The position numbers and the translations under genes are program-made. A model generated the notes under the pieces. The model searched no databases and was not told the origin of the DNA. It saw nothing but the letters and a program-made list of their open reading frames with translations. A DNA stretch of 12,929 bases, from contig CALEJM010000056.1 of NCBI GenBank assembly GCA_937898265.1, positions 1-12,929 on the forward strand, read 5' to 3'. The DNA comes from an uncultured Porphyromonadaceae bacterium. GTDB lineage: Bacteria; Bacteroidota; Bacteroidia; Bacteroidales; Paludibacteraceae. Below are positions 1 to 6,920 of the stretch, piece after piece (position 1 is the first letter of the stretch; the number at the start of each line of letters is the position of its first letter).

Positions 1-1
1 C

Positions 2-631
2 CGGGGTCCGGCGCACTGGCTCGCAGTACCGTCCGCACCGGTCGTTGCCGATGCCGATGCGCCGAAGGCGCTGCGCGCGGCGGACGGCACGAGCTGGTTC
101 GGGACGACGATCACGAATGATGCGGCGGTCAAGTCCGCGAAGTGGACGACGTGCGGACTCGGCGTCTATGACGTTTACGTGAACGGACGACGCATCGGCG
201 ACGATTTCCTCAAGCCCGGCTACACCGATCCGCGGAAGACGAAGTATTCGTTTTCCTACGACGTGACGGCGCTGATGAACCGCGATGCCGGTGCCGTCAG
301 CGATTTCGCGGCCGAGGTGTCGTCCGGCTGGTGGCGCGACCGGATCGTCGGCTTCGCCGGGAAGAAGAGCGCGTTTTACGGCGTCCTCGAGGTCGAGTAC
401 GCGGACGGTTCGCGCCGGACGTACAAGACGAATCCAGAGACATGGCGATGTGGGATTGCTGGCCCTGTTACCCATGCGGGCATCTACGACGGCGAGGAAT
501 TCGATGCGCGGATCGTGCCGCCGTTCCACGGCGAGGGATTGCGGGAACGTCCCGAAGTCAGCGAAGAGTTTGCGGGCGAAATCCTGCCGACTGCGGGTGC
601 GGAGGTGTGCTTTGTCGCCTTTCCTCATTGA
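2..631 (+). CDS. Alpha-L-rhamnosidase (GH78) N-terminal fragment, partial at both ends
   Basis: The frame is open from the window edge to a TGA at 629-631, so the true start lies upstream. It matches the Bac_rhamnosid_N carbohydrate-binding domain of GH78 enzymes, which remove terminal L-rhamnose from plant glycans. Family-typical stretches are YDVYVNGRRIGDDFLKPGYT, then SYDVTALM, SSGWW, the strand VLEVEYADGS, TNPETW and YDGEEFDAR. The catalytic (alpha/alpha)6 barrel that should follow is absent: rhamnosidase-like sequence stops near GEILPTAGAEV and the frame ends about ten codons later inside sequence that reads as a different gene on the other strand. Base composition is much more GC-rich than the rest of the window, with G/C-ending codons such as gcg, ccg and tcg. 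The fragment probably comes from another organism (Verrucomicrobiota/Kiritimatiellota-like composition is a guess). The family call is fairly sure; the origin is inferred. Confidence 0.82.
   Translation, partial: RGPAHWLAVPSAPVVADADAPKALRAADGTSWFGTTITNDAAVKSAKWTTCGLGVYDVYVNGRRIGDDFLKPGYTDPRKTKYSFSYDVTALMNRDAGAVSDFAAEVSSGWWRDRIVGFAGKKSAFYGVLEVEYADGSRRTYKTNPETWRCGIAGPVTHAGIYDGEEFDARIVPPFHGEGLRERPEVSEEFAGEILPTAGAEVCFVAFPH
590..631. other. Compositional and gene-content junction (probable chimeric join)
   Basis: On the plus strand a rhamnosidase frame loses its family pattern here and stops at 629-631. On the minus strand a Bacteroidales lipoprotein frame, well formed from 2002 down to about 600, continues without a stop but becomes the antisense of the rhamnosidase. 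The minus-strand reading ...GHAWESMRKGDKAHLRTR still looks like coherent protein down to codons at 593-601, while the plus-strand reading GEILPTAGAEV looks rhamnosidase-like to about 609. The two identities therefore overlap by about 15 bases, as expected if an assembler joined two genomes through a short shared sequence. GC content falls sharply on the right-hand side. Confidence 0.7.
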
Positions 632-2002
632 CTCCCAAGCGTGACCAGCGCCACGTGAAGGGTCAACCTGTACCATGCTGCTGATCCATTGAGCGCGCTC
701 AGGTGTGAAACCGAGTTTGCGGAGAATCTCAGGTGCGCCCTTTTCGAAGGCGGCTGCAGTTGGGTAGAGTTTTTGGGTGATGGCAGTGAGGTCGTCTTCA
801 TTGATGCTGCTGCGTGATTTGAAACCATCGTACCAGATGTCGAATGGCTCAAGGTCGCGGCCGAGACGTTGTGCAATGATTTGACCCACCTCTTTGACTA
901 CAGGTGAAGAAACCAATTCAACGAACATCTCCTCAATCTCTTTGTCGGACACCTCCATCTGTTGGTCGAAGGCTCGTTGGAGATAAGTGGGGTAGGTTGG
1001 TGAATAAGGGTCTGCAGCTTTTTCAGCGAGATAGATTTCGTAGAGCATCTGATAGCGTGTGTCAGGCTCGGCAGGTGCTTCCACCTTATTGCCGTTGGCG
1101 TCGGTCACCTCGTTGGTCTCAGGGCACCAGAGGAGTTCGGTGCTGTTGATAACCTTCTCGGGAATAGATTGGTCGATGATGCGAGTCATGACCTTGTAAA
1201 TCATACGTTGTTTCTCAAGACCATGTTCGGCATCAGCGTAGTCGCTCTTCAGCTCGTCGCGCAGACCCCAGTGGGTGATGAGTTGCATGCCGTCAGGAAA
1301 GAGTTTCTCTCCCTTGGTGTTGCGAAGGTTGCCCATCACGATGTTGTAATCGGCGATATAGTTGTCGGCTGCAGTTGTCTTGTCGGCAATCAACTGAGTG
1401 ATTCCGGCGGGAACGCGTGAGTCGAAGAGGTCGCCCATACGAGCGTATGCCCATTCCTCGCGGGTCCAGTTCTCACCGAGGGTGTTCTTCTCCTCAAGGG
1501 TGAAAGGAGGGAAGTTCAGCAAGATGCGGAAAGCAATCTTTGAAGCGAACATATCGTCAAAGAAGTGGGCGAATGGGTCGAGCATGCCGAAGTCTTCGTC
1601 GGCATCTGTCAGTTTCATGTTGGTAGAGTGTGTAGGCATCTTGAGTTCGATGCTGATACGGTTGTAGTGACCGTAGAGCACCTCAAGGTTGCGTTGCATC
1701 ACCTCAAAGAGTTCGTGTCTCTTCTCTGGGTCGGCGAGATAAGCCTTGGTGCAGAATGCTACAAACTCTTCTGCGGTGCCGTCTTCGGCAGTCCAGAATT
1801 TAGCAGCGTTGGCCACGCCTTTCTCGATGGCTGCCATGTCGGCACCTGGGTTAGCCTCTTTGACTGCGTCAATCGCTTTCTGGAGGTCGGTTTGTGCAAT
1901 AGAGCTCATTGTCGTTGGGTTTGAATCCTGCTTCGTGGTCTTCTCGCCGCAAGAGGCAAGTGCTACGATGCAGAGCAAACAGATGAAAAAGATTTTTCTC
2001 AT
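593..2002 (-). CDS. Lipoprotein of a probable Bacteroidales metallopeptidase family, 3' truncated
   Basis: The start is the ATG at 2002-2000. The N-terminus MRKIFFICLLCIVALASCGE is a lipoprotein signal peptide with lipobox LASC (Cys18), so the product is expected on the outer or inner membrane. The following ~450 residues are acidic and mostly helical, with AKFWTAEDGTAEEF, LYGHYNRISIELK, NWTREEWAYARMGDLFDSR, a WCPETNEV stretch and RQ/GFTPERAQWISSMVQVDP near the end. From memory, Bacteroidales homologues of this type continue with a helix carrying a HExxH-like zinc motif just after the GHAW...HLRTR segment, but that region is not present here, so peptidase activity is inferred, not seen. It lies 30 bp downstream of the HAD/M15-like gene on the same strand, so probably co-transcribed. 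The frame stays open to base 1, but beyond ~593 it is antisense to the rhamnosidase and should not be counted as this protein. Gene reality is fairly sure; function is uncertain. Confidence 0.75.
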
Positions 2003-2032
2003 ATGATAGATATTTTATTTTTTAGCTTGAGG

Positions 2033-3376
2033 TTAGCGTCTGACGGTGATGTGGCAGACGCCGTTTGGTGATTCGTATTTCACAAAACACCATTTCTCTT
2101 TGCGCATCTCCTCCAGCGTCTGGAAGAGCAGTCGGTTCATATTGTGACCGCTGACGGGACGTTTCCCGTGCACGAAACTATCTTCCGTAAACTGGATATC
2201 AATGGTGGTGCCAAAGAGGTGGCATGAGTTTCTTGTGGCTAAGGCATTGACGCCTTGAAGTCGTTGAACATCCTCTACAGTGCGTGTCACACTTGTCACC
2301 AAGAATCTGCTGTCGGAGCCGTTGGCTTTGTGTTGGATGCGGGCGCCTAAAGAGTCGAGGAAGATGCTGACTTGAGGTATGACGTAAGGGTGTGAATGGG
2401 TCAGATTGTCCAATTTGTAGTATTGGTTGCTTTCAATCTTCACCATTTTGCCTTTGGCTACTCGGTCGGCAAAGATTTCTTCTGCATTGGAGCGTTTCTC
2501 TACTGGCGACATACCAATGGCACGTGCCACAGGCTCTTGCAGGGCTTGTACATCGGTGAACACTTTGTTGTAGTCGGTCCAATCCACAATCTCCTCCATG
2601 CCATTCCACGGTTCCTCTTCGGGATGAGTCTTTTGCCAAACGATGACAACGCCAATAAGCAGCGCTGCTACAGGAATCAGCCAAAGCAGTTTCTTGGGCG
2701 TGATGGCTGGTGGGTTGATTTTGCCGTTGGCAACACTCTTTTGTCCTAACGACTTGAAAGAGGCGAGCAGGGTAGTGCAGCCATTTTTTAATCCCGTTGC
2801 TATCGTTGTTCCGATTTTCTTGTAGCTGATTTGTCGCTTTGGGCGTGGTTGCTTTTTCGGCTGGGGCGTCTCTGCGGGTTGGGGTTGTTCGGGCATTGGC
2901 ATCGGTTCAACGGGTGCCTGACTCTTGAGCGGTTCGGGGGTTATGACCGGTTGAGTGAAACTAAATTCTAATTCCTTGAGATGCTCTATCGTATCAAGGA
3001 GGTCGACTTCTGCCTCCTGAACCAGTAGGATATTTTGTGTTTTGTTGTTTCGTTTAAGAATCTCGTTTTCGTAGCCGAAGATGTAACTGTCCAACCAGAT
3101 GAAGTCTTCGTTGAAGTTGATGGCTTCGGTCTTGGAGGTGTTCCAGAAGGTTTGCTTAATGGCGGTAAGTTTGTTGACAACGGAGGCAGAGAAAAAGTTG
3201 GATAAGTATATTTTTGTCTCTTCAATCGGGTAGCAGCACTCCGGCGAAAGCCAGTAGCAGTCGTAGTTAGACAGCACGAAATCCACGAATTCTTCCACGT
3301 GTTTCGATGCGCACTGCCTCTTTTTGTTGATCAGAGTACCGTTGATGTCTATGTATAACTTTGTTTTACCGCTCAT
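2033..3376 (-). CDS. HAD-like domain / single TM helix / periplasmic DUF5715 (M15-peptidase-like) fusion protein
   Basis: 447 residues from the ATG at 3376; a TTG two codons upstream is a less likely start. Residues 6-135 resemble a small HAD-like domain: hydrophobic strand and motif LYIDINGTL with Asp10, but the usual second Asp is Asn12; YWLS (Ser44) fits motif II and FIWLD (Asp96) fits motif IV. Residues 143-180 are a Pro/Gln-rich linker. Residues 230-247 (LLWLIPVAALLIGVVIVW) form one membrane helix with Lys228-Lys229 before it and an acidic stretch after, predicting N-in/C-out topology. Residues 262-447 resemble DUF5715, a Bacteroidetes family like D-Ala-D-Ala carboxypeptidases of M15: SCHLFGTTID gives His386 and Asp393 and VCHITV gives His442 as candidate zinc ligands, so a murein-peptidase role in the periplasm is plausible. 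It is the first gene of a minus-strand pair with a well-formed promoter. Domain calls rest on motifs; substrate unknown. Confidence 0.8.
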   Translation of the reverse strand: MSGKTKLYIDINGTLINKKRQCASKHVEEFVDFVLSNYDCYWLSPECCYPIEETKIYLSNFFSASVVNKLTAIKQTFWNTSKTEAINFNEDFIWLDSYIFGYENEILKRNNKTQNILLVQEAEVDLLDTIEHLKELEFSFTQPVITPEPLKSQAPVEPMPMPEQPQPAETPQPKKQPRPKRQISYKKIGTTIATGLKNGCTTLLASFKSLGQKSVANGKINPPAITPKKLLWLIPVAALLIGVVIVWQKTHPEEEPWNGMEEIVDWTDYNKVFTDVQALQEPVARAIGMSPVEKRSNAEEIFADRVAKGKMVKIESNQYYKLDNLTHSHPYVIPQVSIFLDSLGARIQHKANGSDSRFLVTSVTRTVEDVQRLQGVNALATRNSCHLFGTTIDIQFTEDSFVHGKRPVSGHNMNRLLFQTLEEMRKEKWCFVKYESPNGVCHITVRR

Positions 3377-3411
3377 TGACAATTTTGAGATACTATATTA
3401 TATAGAGTAAG

Positions 3412-3443
3412 CAAAGGTACATTATTTTTTTTGAATTTCCAAA
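3412..3443 (-). promoter_or_regulatory. Bacteroidetes-type promoter for the HAD/M15-like gene pair
   Basis: On the minus strand there is TTTG at 3443-3440 and TACCTTTG at 3419-3412, separated by 20 bases. This fits the -33 TTTG and -7 TAnnTTTG elements of the Bacteroidetes primary sigma factor. Transcription would start near 3405, giving a leader of about 30 nt before the ATG at 3376. Confidence 0.7.
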
Positions 3444-3554
3444 TCTTTCTTTTACCAACCTCTCAACACGTCATTTTTACCCCTCTTGAAGACCTCAAAA
3501 ATGGCTTCGAAAAAAAATATCTTGAAGAAATATACTTTCTTTCAAAAAAAAGAC

Positions 3555-3562
3555 TACATTTG
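3555..3562 (+). promoter_or_regulatory. Candidate -7 element for the T9SS cargo/OmpA operon
   Basis: TACATTTG followed by C matches the Bacteroidetes -7 consensus TAnnTTTG exactly. No good TTTG lies at the expected distance upstream; the nearest T-rich candidates are badly spaced. If used, transcription would start near 3569 and leave a 5' leader of roughly 175-180 nt, unusually long beside the other promoters in this window. Confidence 0.4.
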
Positions 3563-3682
3563 CGTGTCGTACTTTCGAGAATTAGACTTTCTTTGGGTGC
3601 AGTGTTAATTTGTTGATATACATTGCGTTTAGGGAAAGTTAGGTTTCGTGTTCGGACGCATTGTGCGGTGCTGAATACGTGC

Positions 3683-3706
3683 TTTGTCGGATTTATTTGC
3701 GACAAA
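3683..3706 (+). promoter_or_regulatory. Small inverted repeat in the leader of the T9SS cargo gene
   Basis: TTTGTCG at 3683-3689 is the reverse complement of CGACAAA at 3700-3706, with a 10-base loop, and is followed by an A-rich stretch up to the ATG at 3747. It could fold in the mRNA leader or be a protein-binding palindrome. It lacks the GC-rich stem and U-tract of an intrinsic terminator. It may be chance in AT-rich DNA. Confidence 0.3.
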
Positions 3707-3746
3707 AAACACTTTTTGATAAAATAAAACAGTAATATAAACTATT

Positions 3747-6700
3747 ATGAGAAACGTTATCTGCAAGTTTTTTGGAGTAGTTTTGTTGGCAATGACGCTC
3801 GCAATGACAGTCAATGCCCAGACTCCACAATTGCCGTACTTCTGTGGCTTTGAAACAGCTGCAGAAAATGCCGATTGGACTTGCGTGACAGGTTCGTCAT
3901 GCAACAACCAATGGTCATTTGGTACTGCTGTGCACAACTTCGGTGCACGTGCCATGTACATCTCAGCAAACAATGGTAACACAGCAACCTATGTCAACAC
4001 TAAAGGTTCTGCTGTTGCTTACCGTCAAGTAAACTTCCCAGCAGGTCAGTTCATTCAAATTGACTTCGACTGGATGGCTCGCGGCAACGCAACCGACAAA
4101 CTCTATGTCTGCTACGTTACCAACCCTAACGAGAACCCAGCCAACTGGGCCACCAACAACAACGCCGTTCCTTCTGGCGTAACCATGTACGCCAAACCAT
4201 GGCAACAGACCACTGCCGCCAACGGCGCCGTACACCGCGACACCGTGATGCAGGGTCGAAGCGACTGGCGCCACGGTTCGTTTGAAGTTGTCGGCACAGG
4301 TCAAAACTGCTATATCGTTTTCTTCTGGACCAACAGCCAGGGTGCTCCTCTGAACCCAGGCGGCTGTATCGACAACGTACAGTTCAACCGCAAGAACGCA
4401 TGTCCTAAACCAACCAACCTCCAATATCAGACCATAACCGGTTCAAGCGGTATCCTTACCTGGACCAGCACCGGTACCTCATGGGACGTGATGTACAACA
4501 ACAACAACTCCAACCAATGGTCAAGCGACATGGGTCTCACCCAGCCAAGCGACACCATCAGTGGTCTTGTCAAAGGTATGTACACCTTCTGGGTACGCGC
4601 CCACTGCGGCAACGACAGCAGCTCATGGGCCGTTATCTCCAACATCCTCGTCTATCAGTCACTCGCCGAGTGTCTTGACTATATCAACCTGACCGCACCT
4701 TACGTTCAGCCTACCATCGGTTCGTTCTCAAGTCCGTATAACGCCACTACACTCGTGGACTTCGGTTCTGCTTCTATGCAGAGTCGCCACACCATCCACT
4801 ACGGCCAAGGCGAGTACGACCCACGCACCAACAACCTCCTCCAAACCGTACCAAGAGGCGAGGTTGCCTCAGTCCGCCTCGGCAACTGGAACACCGGCGG
4901 TGAGGCAGAGAGCTTGACCTACACCTACACCGTCGACTCCGCAGCAGCCATCATGATTCTTAAATACGCTGTAGTTTTGGAAGACCCTTCTCACCCATCT
5001 TCTGCTCAGCCACGTTTCAAGATGGAGGTGCTCAACCAGTACAACCAGTTGATTGACCCTACCTGCGGTGCTGCCGACTTTATCCCTGGTACCAACACCC
5101 AGTCATGGAACGTTGCTAACACCGTTCGTTGGAAAGACTGGACAATCCTCGGTATGAACCTCCAGCCATACGCCGGTCAGACCATCAAGATTCGTTTCAC
5201 CACTTACGACTGCTCACAATCTGGTCACTTCGGCTACGCCTACTTCACCCTTGACTGCGCCTACGCAACCATCTCCGGTGAGAGCTGCGGTACCATCGCC
5301 GTCGACTCCATCGCTGCACCAGACGGCTTCGCCTACACCTGGTACAACACCAACGACATGACCACCCCAATCGCCACCACCCAGGCCTTCCAACCTGCTC
5401 CTGGCGACACCAGCAACTACGTATGCCGCGTCTCCTTCATCGAGAACCCAAGCTGCTACTTCGACCTCCACGCCACCACCAAGCCACGCTGGCCTTGGGC
5501 AGAGGCACTCTATAACTGGAACCCACGCGCCTGCGAGAACCGTGTTGACTTCACCAACCTCAGTCACATCTTCTCATCATCAGAAGGCCACACCACCGAC
5601 CCAGTCACCGACCTCCAGTGGGACTTCGGCAACGGCACCACCTCAACCGAGATCAACCCATCCGTCGTCTTCCCAGACCAGGGCGGCACCTACCACGTAC
5701 GCCTGATTGCCAACATGGTCGGCGGTCTCTGCTCCGACACCACCTTCTATGACGTGGTCGTTCCAAGCATCGCTCCAGACAGCTCCGTAACCCGCCGCTC
5801 AATCTGCCAGGGCAACACCCTCACATGGCGCGGTGAGACCTACACGGAGAGCATCGACACCGTCGTTGTCCTCAAGACCGCTCAGGGCTGCGACAGCTTG
5901 GTAGTCCTCCACCTCAACGTCCTCGACGTACTCCAGACCGACATCGACACCACCATCTGCGAAGGTCAGAGCATCTCCATGGTCGGCAAGACCTACACCC
6001 GCACCGGTTTCTATAGAGACACCACCTCATCATCGCTGGGCTGCGACTCCATCGTGACCCTCAACCTCGTGGTGAACCCAATCCTCGGCATCAACCTGCA
6101 GCAGATCGGTGAGATCTGTGCCGACGACGGCGCCTTCCTCCTGAAGTTCGCCAGCACCGGCTCAACCCCTCCGACCGACTTCCGCATCGACTTCGACCAG
6201 TCAGCCAAGGCCGCAGGCTTCGTTGACACCGCAGCCGTGATGACCGACGGTCAGCTCGACATCGAAGTAGTCATGCCAGCCTCCGTGCTTGCCGGCTCCT
6301 ACAGCGCAACGCTCACCATCAACGACAGCGTCTACGGCTGCAACACCGCCGTGATACCGTTCACCTTCCAGGTACAATACCGCAAGAGCATCGTAGAACA
6401 GAAGTGGAACGACGTGCTCGCCGTACTGAACAGCCAGTACAACGGCGACCTCCAGGCCGACGGCACCCCAGCCGCCTTCAACAAGCCAACCGTCAACGGC
6501 TACAACTTCGTAGCCTTCCAGTGGTACATGAACGACCTCCCTATGGAGGGTGAGACAGGTTCTTACCTCTACCGTCCAGAAGGTCTCGACATGAGTGCCG
6601 TATACCGCGTTCTTTTGACCCGCGACGACGGTGTCAGCGTCATGAGCTGCGGCATCACCCCAACCATGAAGAGCGACGTGAAAGTCGTTCCAACCTTCAC

Positions 6701-6908
6701 CATGCCAAACCACGTGATCTGCATCAGCACCTCCGAGCCAAACGGCAGTGCCACCCTGTGGACCACCGACGGCATGCTCGTAGGCGAGTACCTCATCAAC
6801 AGCGAGGACACCTACATCCACGCTCCAAACCAATCCGGCATCTACATCTTGAACGTCCGTCTGAACAACGGTAAAGGCGAAGCAGTCAAGATCGTCGTTA
6901 AAAAATAA
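3747..6908 (+). CDS. Large secreted multidomain surface protein with T9SS sorting domain
   Basis: 1053 residues. The signal peptide MRNVICKFFGVVLLAMTLAMTVNAQ sends it to the periplasm. Residues ~30-215 look like a MAM/choice-of-anchor-J type beta sandwich (FCGFE, IDFDWMARG, CYIVFFW, CIDNVQF). Residues ~219-303 are FnIII-like (CPKPTNLQ, ILTWTSTG, YTFWVRAHC). Residues ~309-503 form a second lectin-like sandwich (VASVRLGNWNTGGEAE, GYAYFTLDCAYA). Residues ~592-675 are a PKD domain (LQWDFGNGT, GTYHVRLIA). Residues ~678-781 hold two ~50-residue repeats sharing a [ST]IC[QE]G start, a TY turn and GCDS[LI]V. The C-terminus (~988-1053) is a T9SS type A-like sorting domain (SGIYILNVRLNNGKGEAVKI, ending VVKK), expected to direct export and surface attachment. 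No catalytic domain was recognised; an adhesin or scaffold role is inferred. Codon use is extremely biased toward C-ending codons, except over the first ~110 codons. The downstream ompA-like gene starts 12 bp after the stop. Confidence 0.88.
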   Translation: MRNVICKFFGVVLLAMTLAMTVNAQTPQLPYFCGFETAAENADWTCVTGSSCNNQWSFGTAVHNFGARAMYISANNGNTATYVNTKGSAVAYRQVNFPAGQFIQIDFDWMARGNATDKLYVCYVTNPNENPANWATNNNAVPSGVTMYAKPWQQTTAANGAVHRDTVMQGRSDWRHGSFEVVGTGQNCYIVFFWTNSQGAPLNPGGCIDNVQFNRKNACPKPTNLQYQTITGSSGILTWTSTGTSWDVMYNNNNSNQWSSDMGLTQPSDTISGLVKGMYTFWVRAHCGNDSSSWAVISNILVYQSLAECLDYINLTAPYVQPTIGSFSSPYNATTLVDFGSASMQSRHTIHYGQGEYDPRTNNLLQTVPRGEVASVRLGNWNTGGEAESLTYTYTVDSAAAIMILKYAVVLEDPSHPSSAQPRFKMEVLNQYNQLIDPTCGAADFIPGTNTQSWNVANTVRWKDWTILGMNLQPYAGQTIKIRFTTYDCSQSGHFGYAYFTLDCAYATISGESCGTIAVDSIAAPDGFAYTWYNTNDMTTPIATTQAFQPAPGDTSNYVCRVSFIENPSCYFDLHATTKPRWPWAEALYNWNPRACENRVDFTNLSHIFSSSEGHTTDPVTDLQWDFGNGTTSTEINPSVVFPDQGGTYHVRLIANMVGGLCSDTTFYDVVVPSIAPDSSVTRRSICQGNTLTWRGETYTESIDTVVVLKTAQGCDSLVVLHLNVLDVLQTDIDTTICEGQSISMVGKTYTRTGFYRDTTSSSLGCDSIVTLNLVVNPILGINLQQIGEICADDGAFLLKFASTGSTPPTDFRIDFDQSAKAAGFVDTAAVMTDGQLDIEVVMPASVLAGSYSATLTINDSVYGCNTAVIPFTFQVQYRKSIVEQKWNDVLAVLNSQYNGDLQADGTPAAFNKPTVNGYNFVAFQWYMNDLPMEGETGSYLYRPEGLDMSAVYRVLLTRDDGVSVMSCGITPTMKSDVKVVPTFTMPNHVICISTSEPNGSATLWTTDGMLVGEYLINSEDTYIHAPNQSGIYILNVRLNNGKGEAVKIVVKK
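5779..6087 (+). repeat. Two tandem ~50-residue protein repeats inside the T9SS cargo protein
   Basis: Residues ~678-729 and ~730-781 align as ICQGNTLTWRGETYTESIDT...QGCDSLVVLHLNV and ICEGQSISMVGKTYTRTGFYRDT...LGCDSIVTLNLVV. Each has two Cys at equivalent places (IC and GCDS), which could form a disulfide within the repeat. The DNA copies are clearly diverged, so this is an old duplication and not a recent slippage product. Such modules recur in Bacteroidales surface proteins. Confidence 0.7.
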
Positions 6909-6920
6909 ACCATCCGCACA

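Larger units (their letters stand above)
3377..3746. other. Divergent intergenic region, ~370 bp, AT-rich
   Basis: It separates two divergently transcribed units. It holds the minus-strand promoter (3412-3443), a candidate plus-strand -7 element (3555-3562) and a small inverted repeat (3683-3706). Short open frames occur here on both strands, but none has family-like sequence or a convincing start. Several A/T homopolymer runs lie at 3424-3432, 3510-3517 and 3543-3550. No RNA gene or known riboswitch was recognised. Confidence 0.6.

Noticed and set aside
593..2002. Lipoprotein as dipeptidyl-peptidase III (M49)
   Set aside because: Size and lineage suggested it, but no M49 zinc motif (HExxGH) is present in the available part and the sequence does not recall M49 landmarks.
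904..2006. Several plus-strand open frames of 80-120 codons
   Set aside because: They are antisense to the lipoprotein gene, which has a lipobox signal and coherent protein sequence throughout.
3377..3382. TTG at 3382 as start of the HAD/M15-like gene
   Set aside because: The ATG at 3376 is two codons on and is directly followed by the conserved K-LYIDINGT strand; the TTG adds nothing.
3691..3698. TTTATTTG as an alternative -7 box close to the T9SS cargo gene
   Set aside because: It lacks the conserved TA at its start and has no TTTG at a suitable distance upstream.
3431..3982. Short open frames on both strands in the intergenic region (61, 80 and 117 codons)
   Set aside because: No family-like sequence; one overlaps the start and signal peptide of the T9SS cargo gene; they overlap each other and the promoters.
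4497..4508. Four AAC codons in a row as a phase-variable microsatellite
   Set aside because: Only four trinucleotide units, in frame within Asn-rich protein sequence; slippage would not shift the frame.
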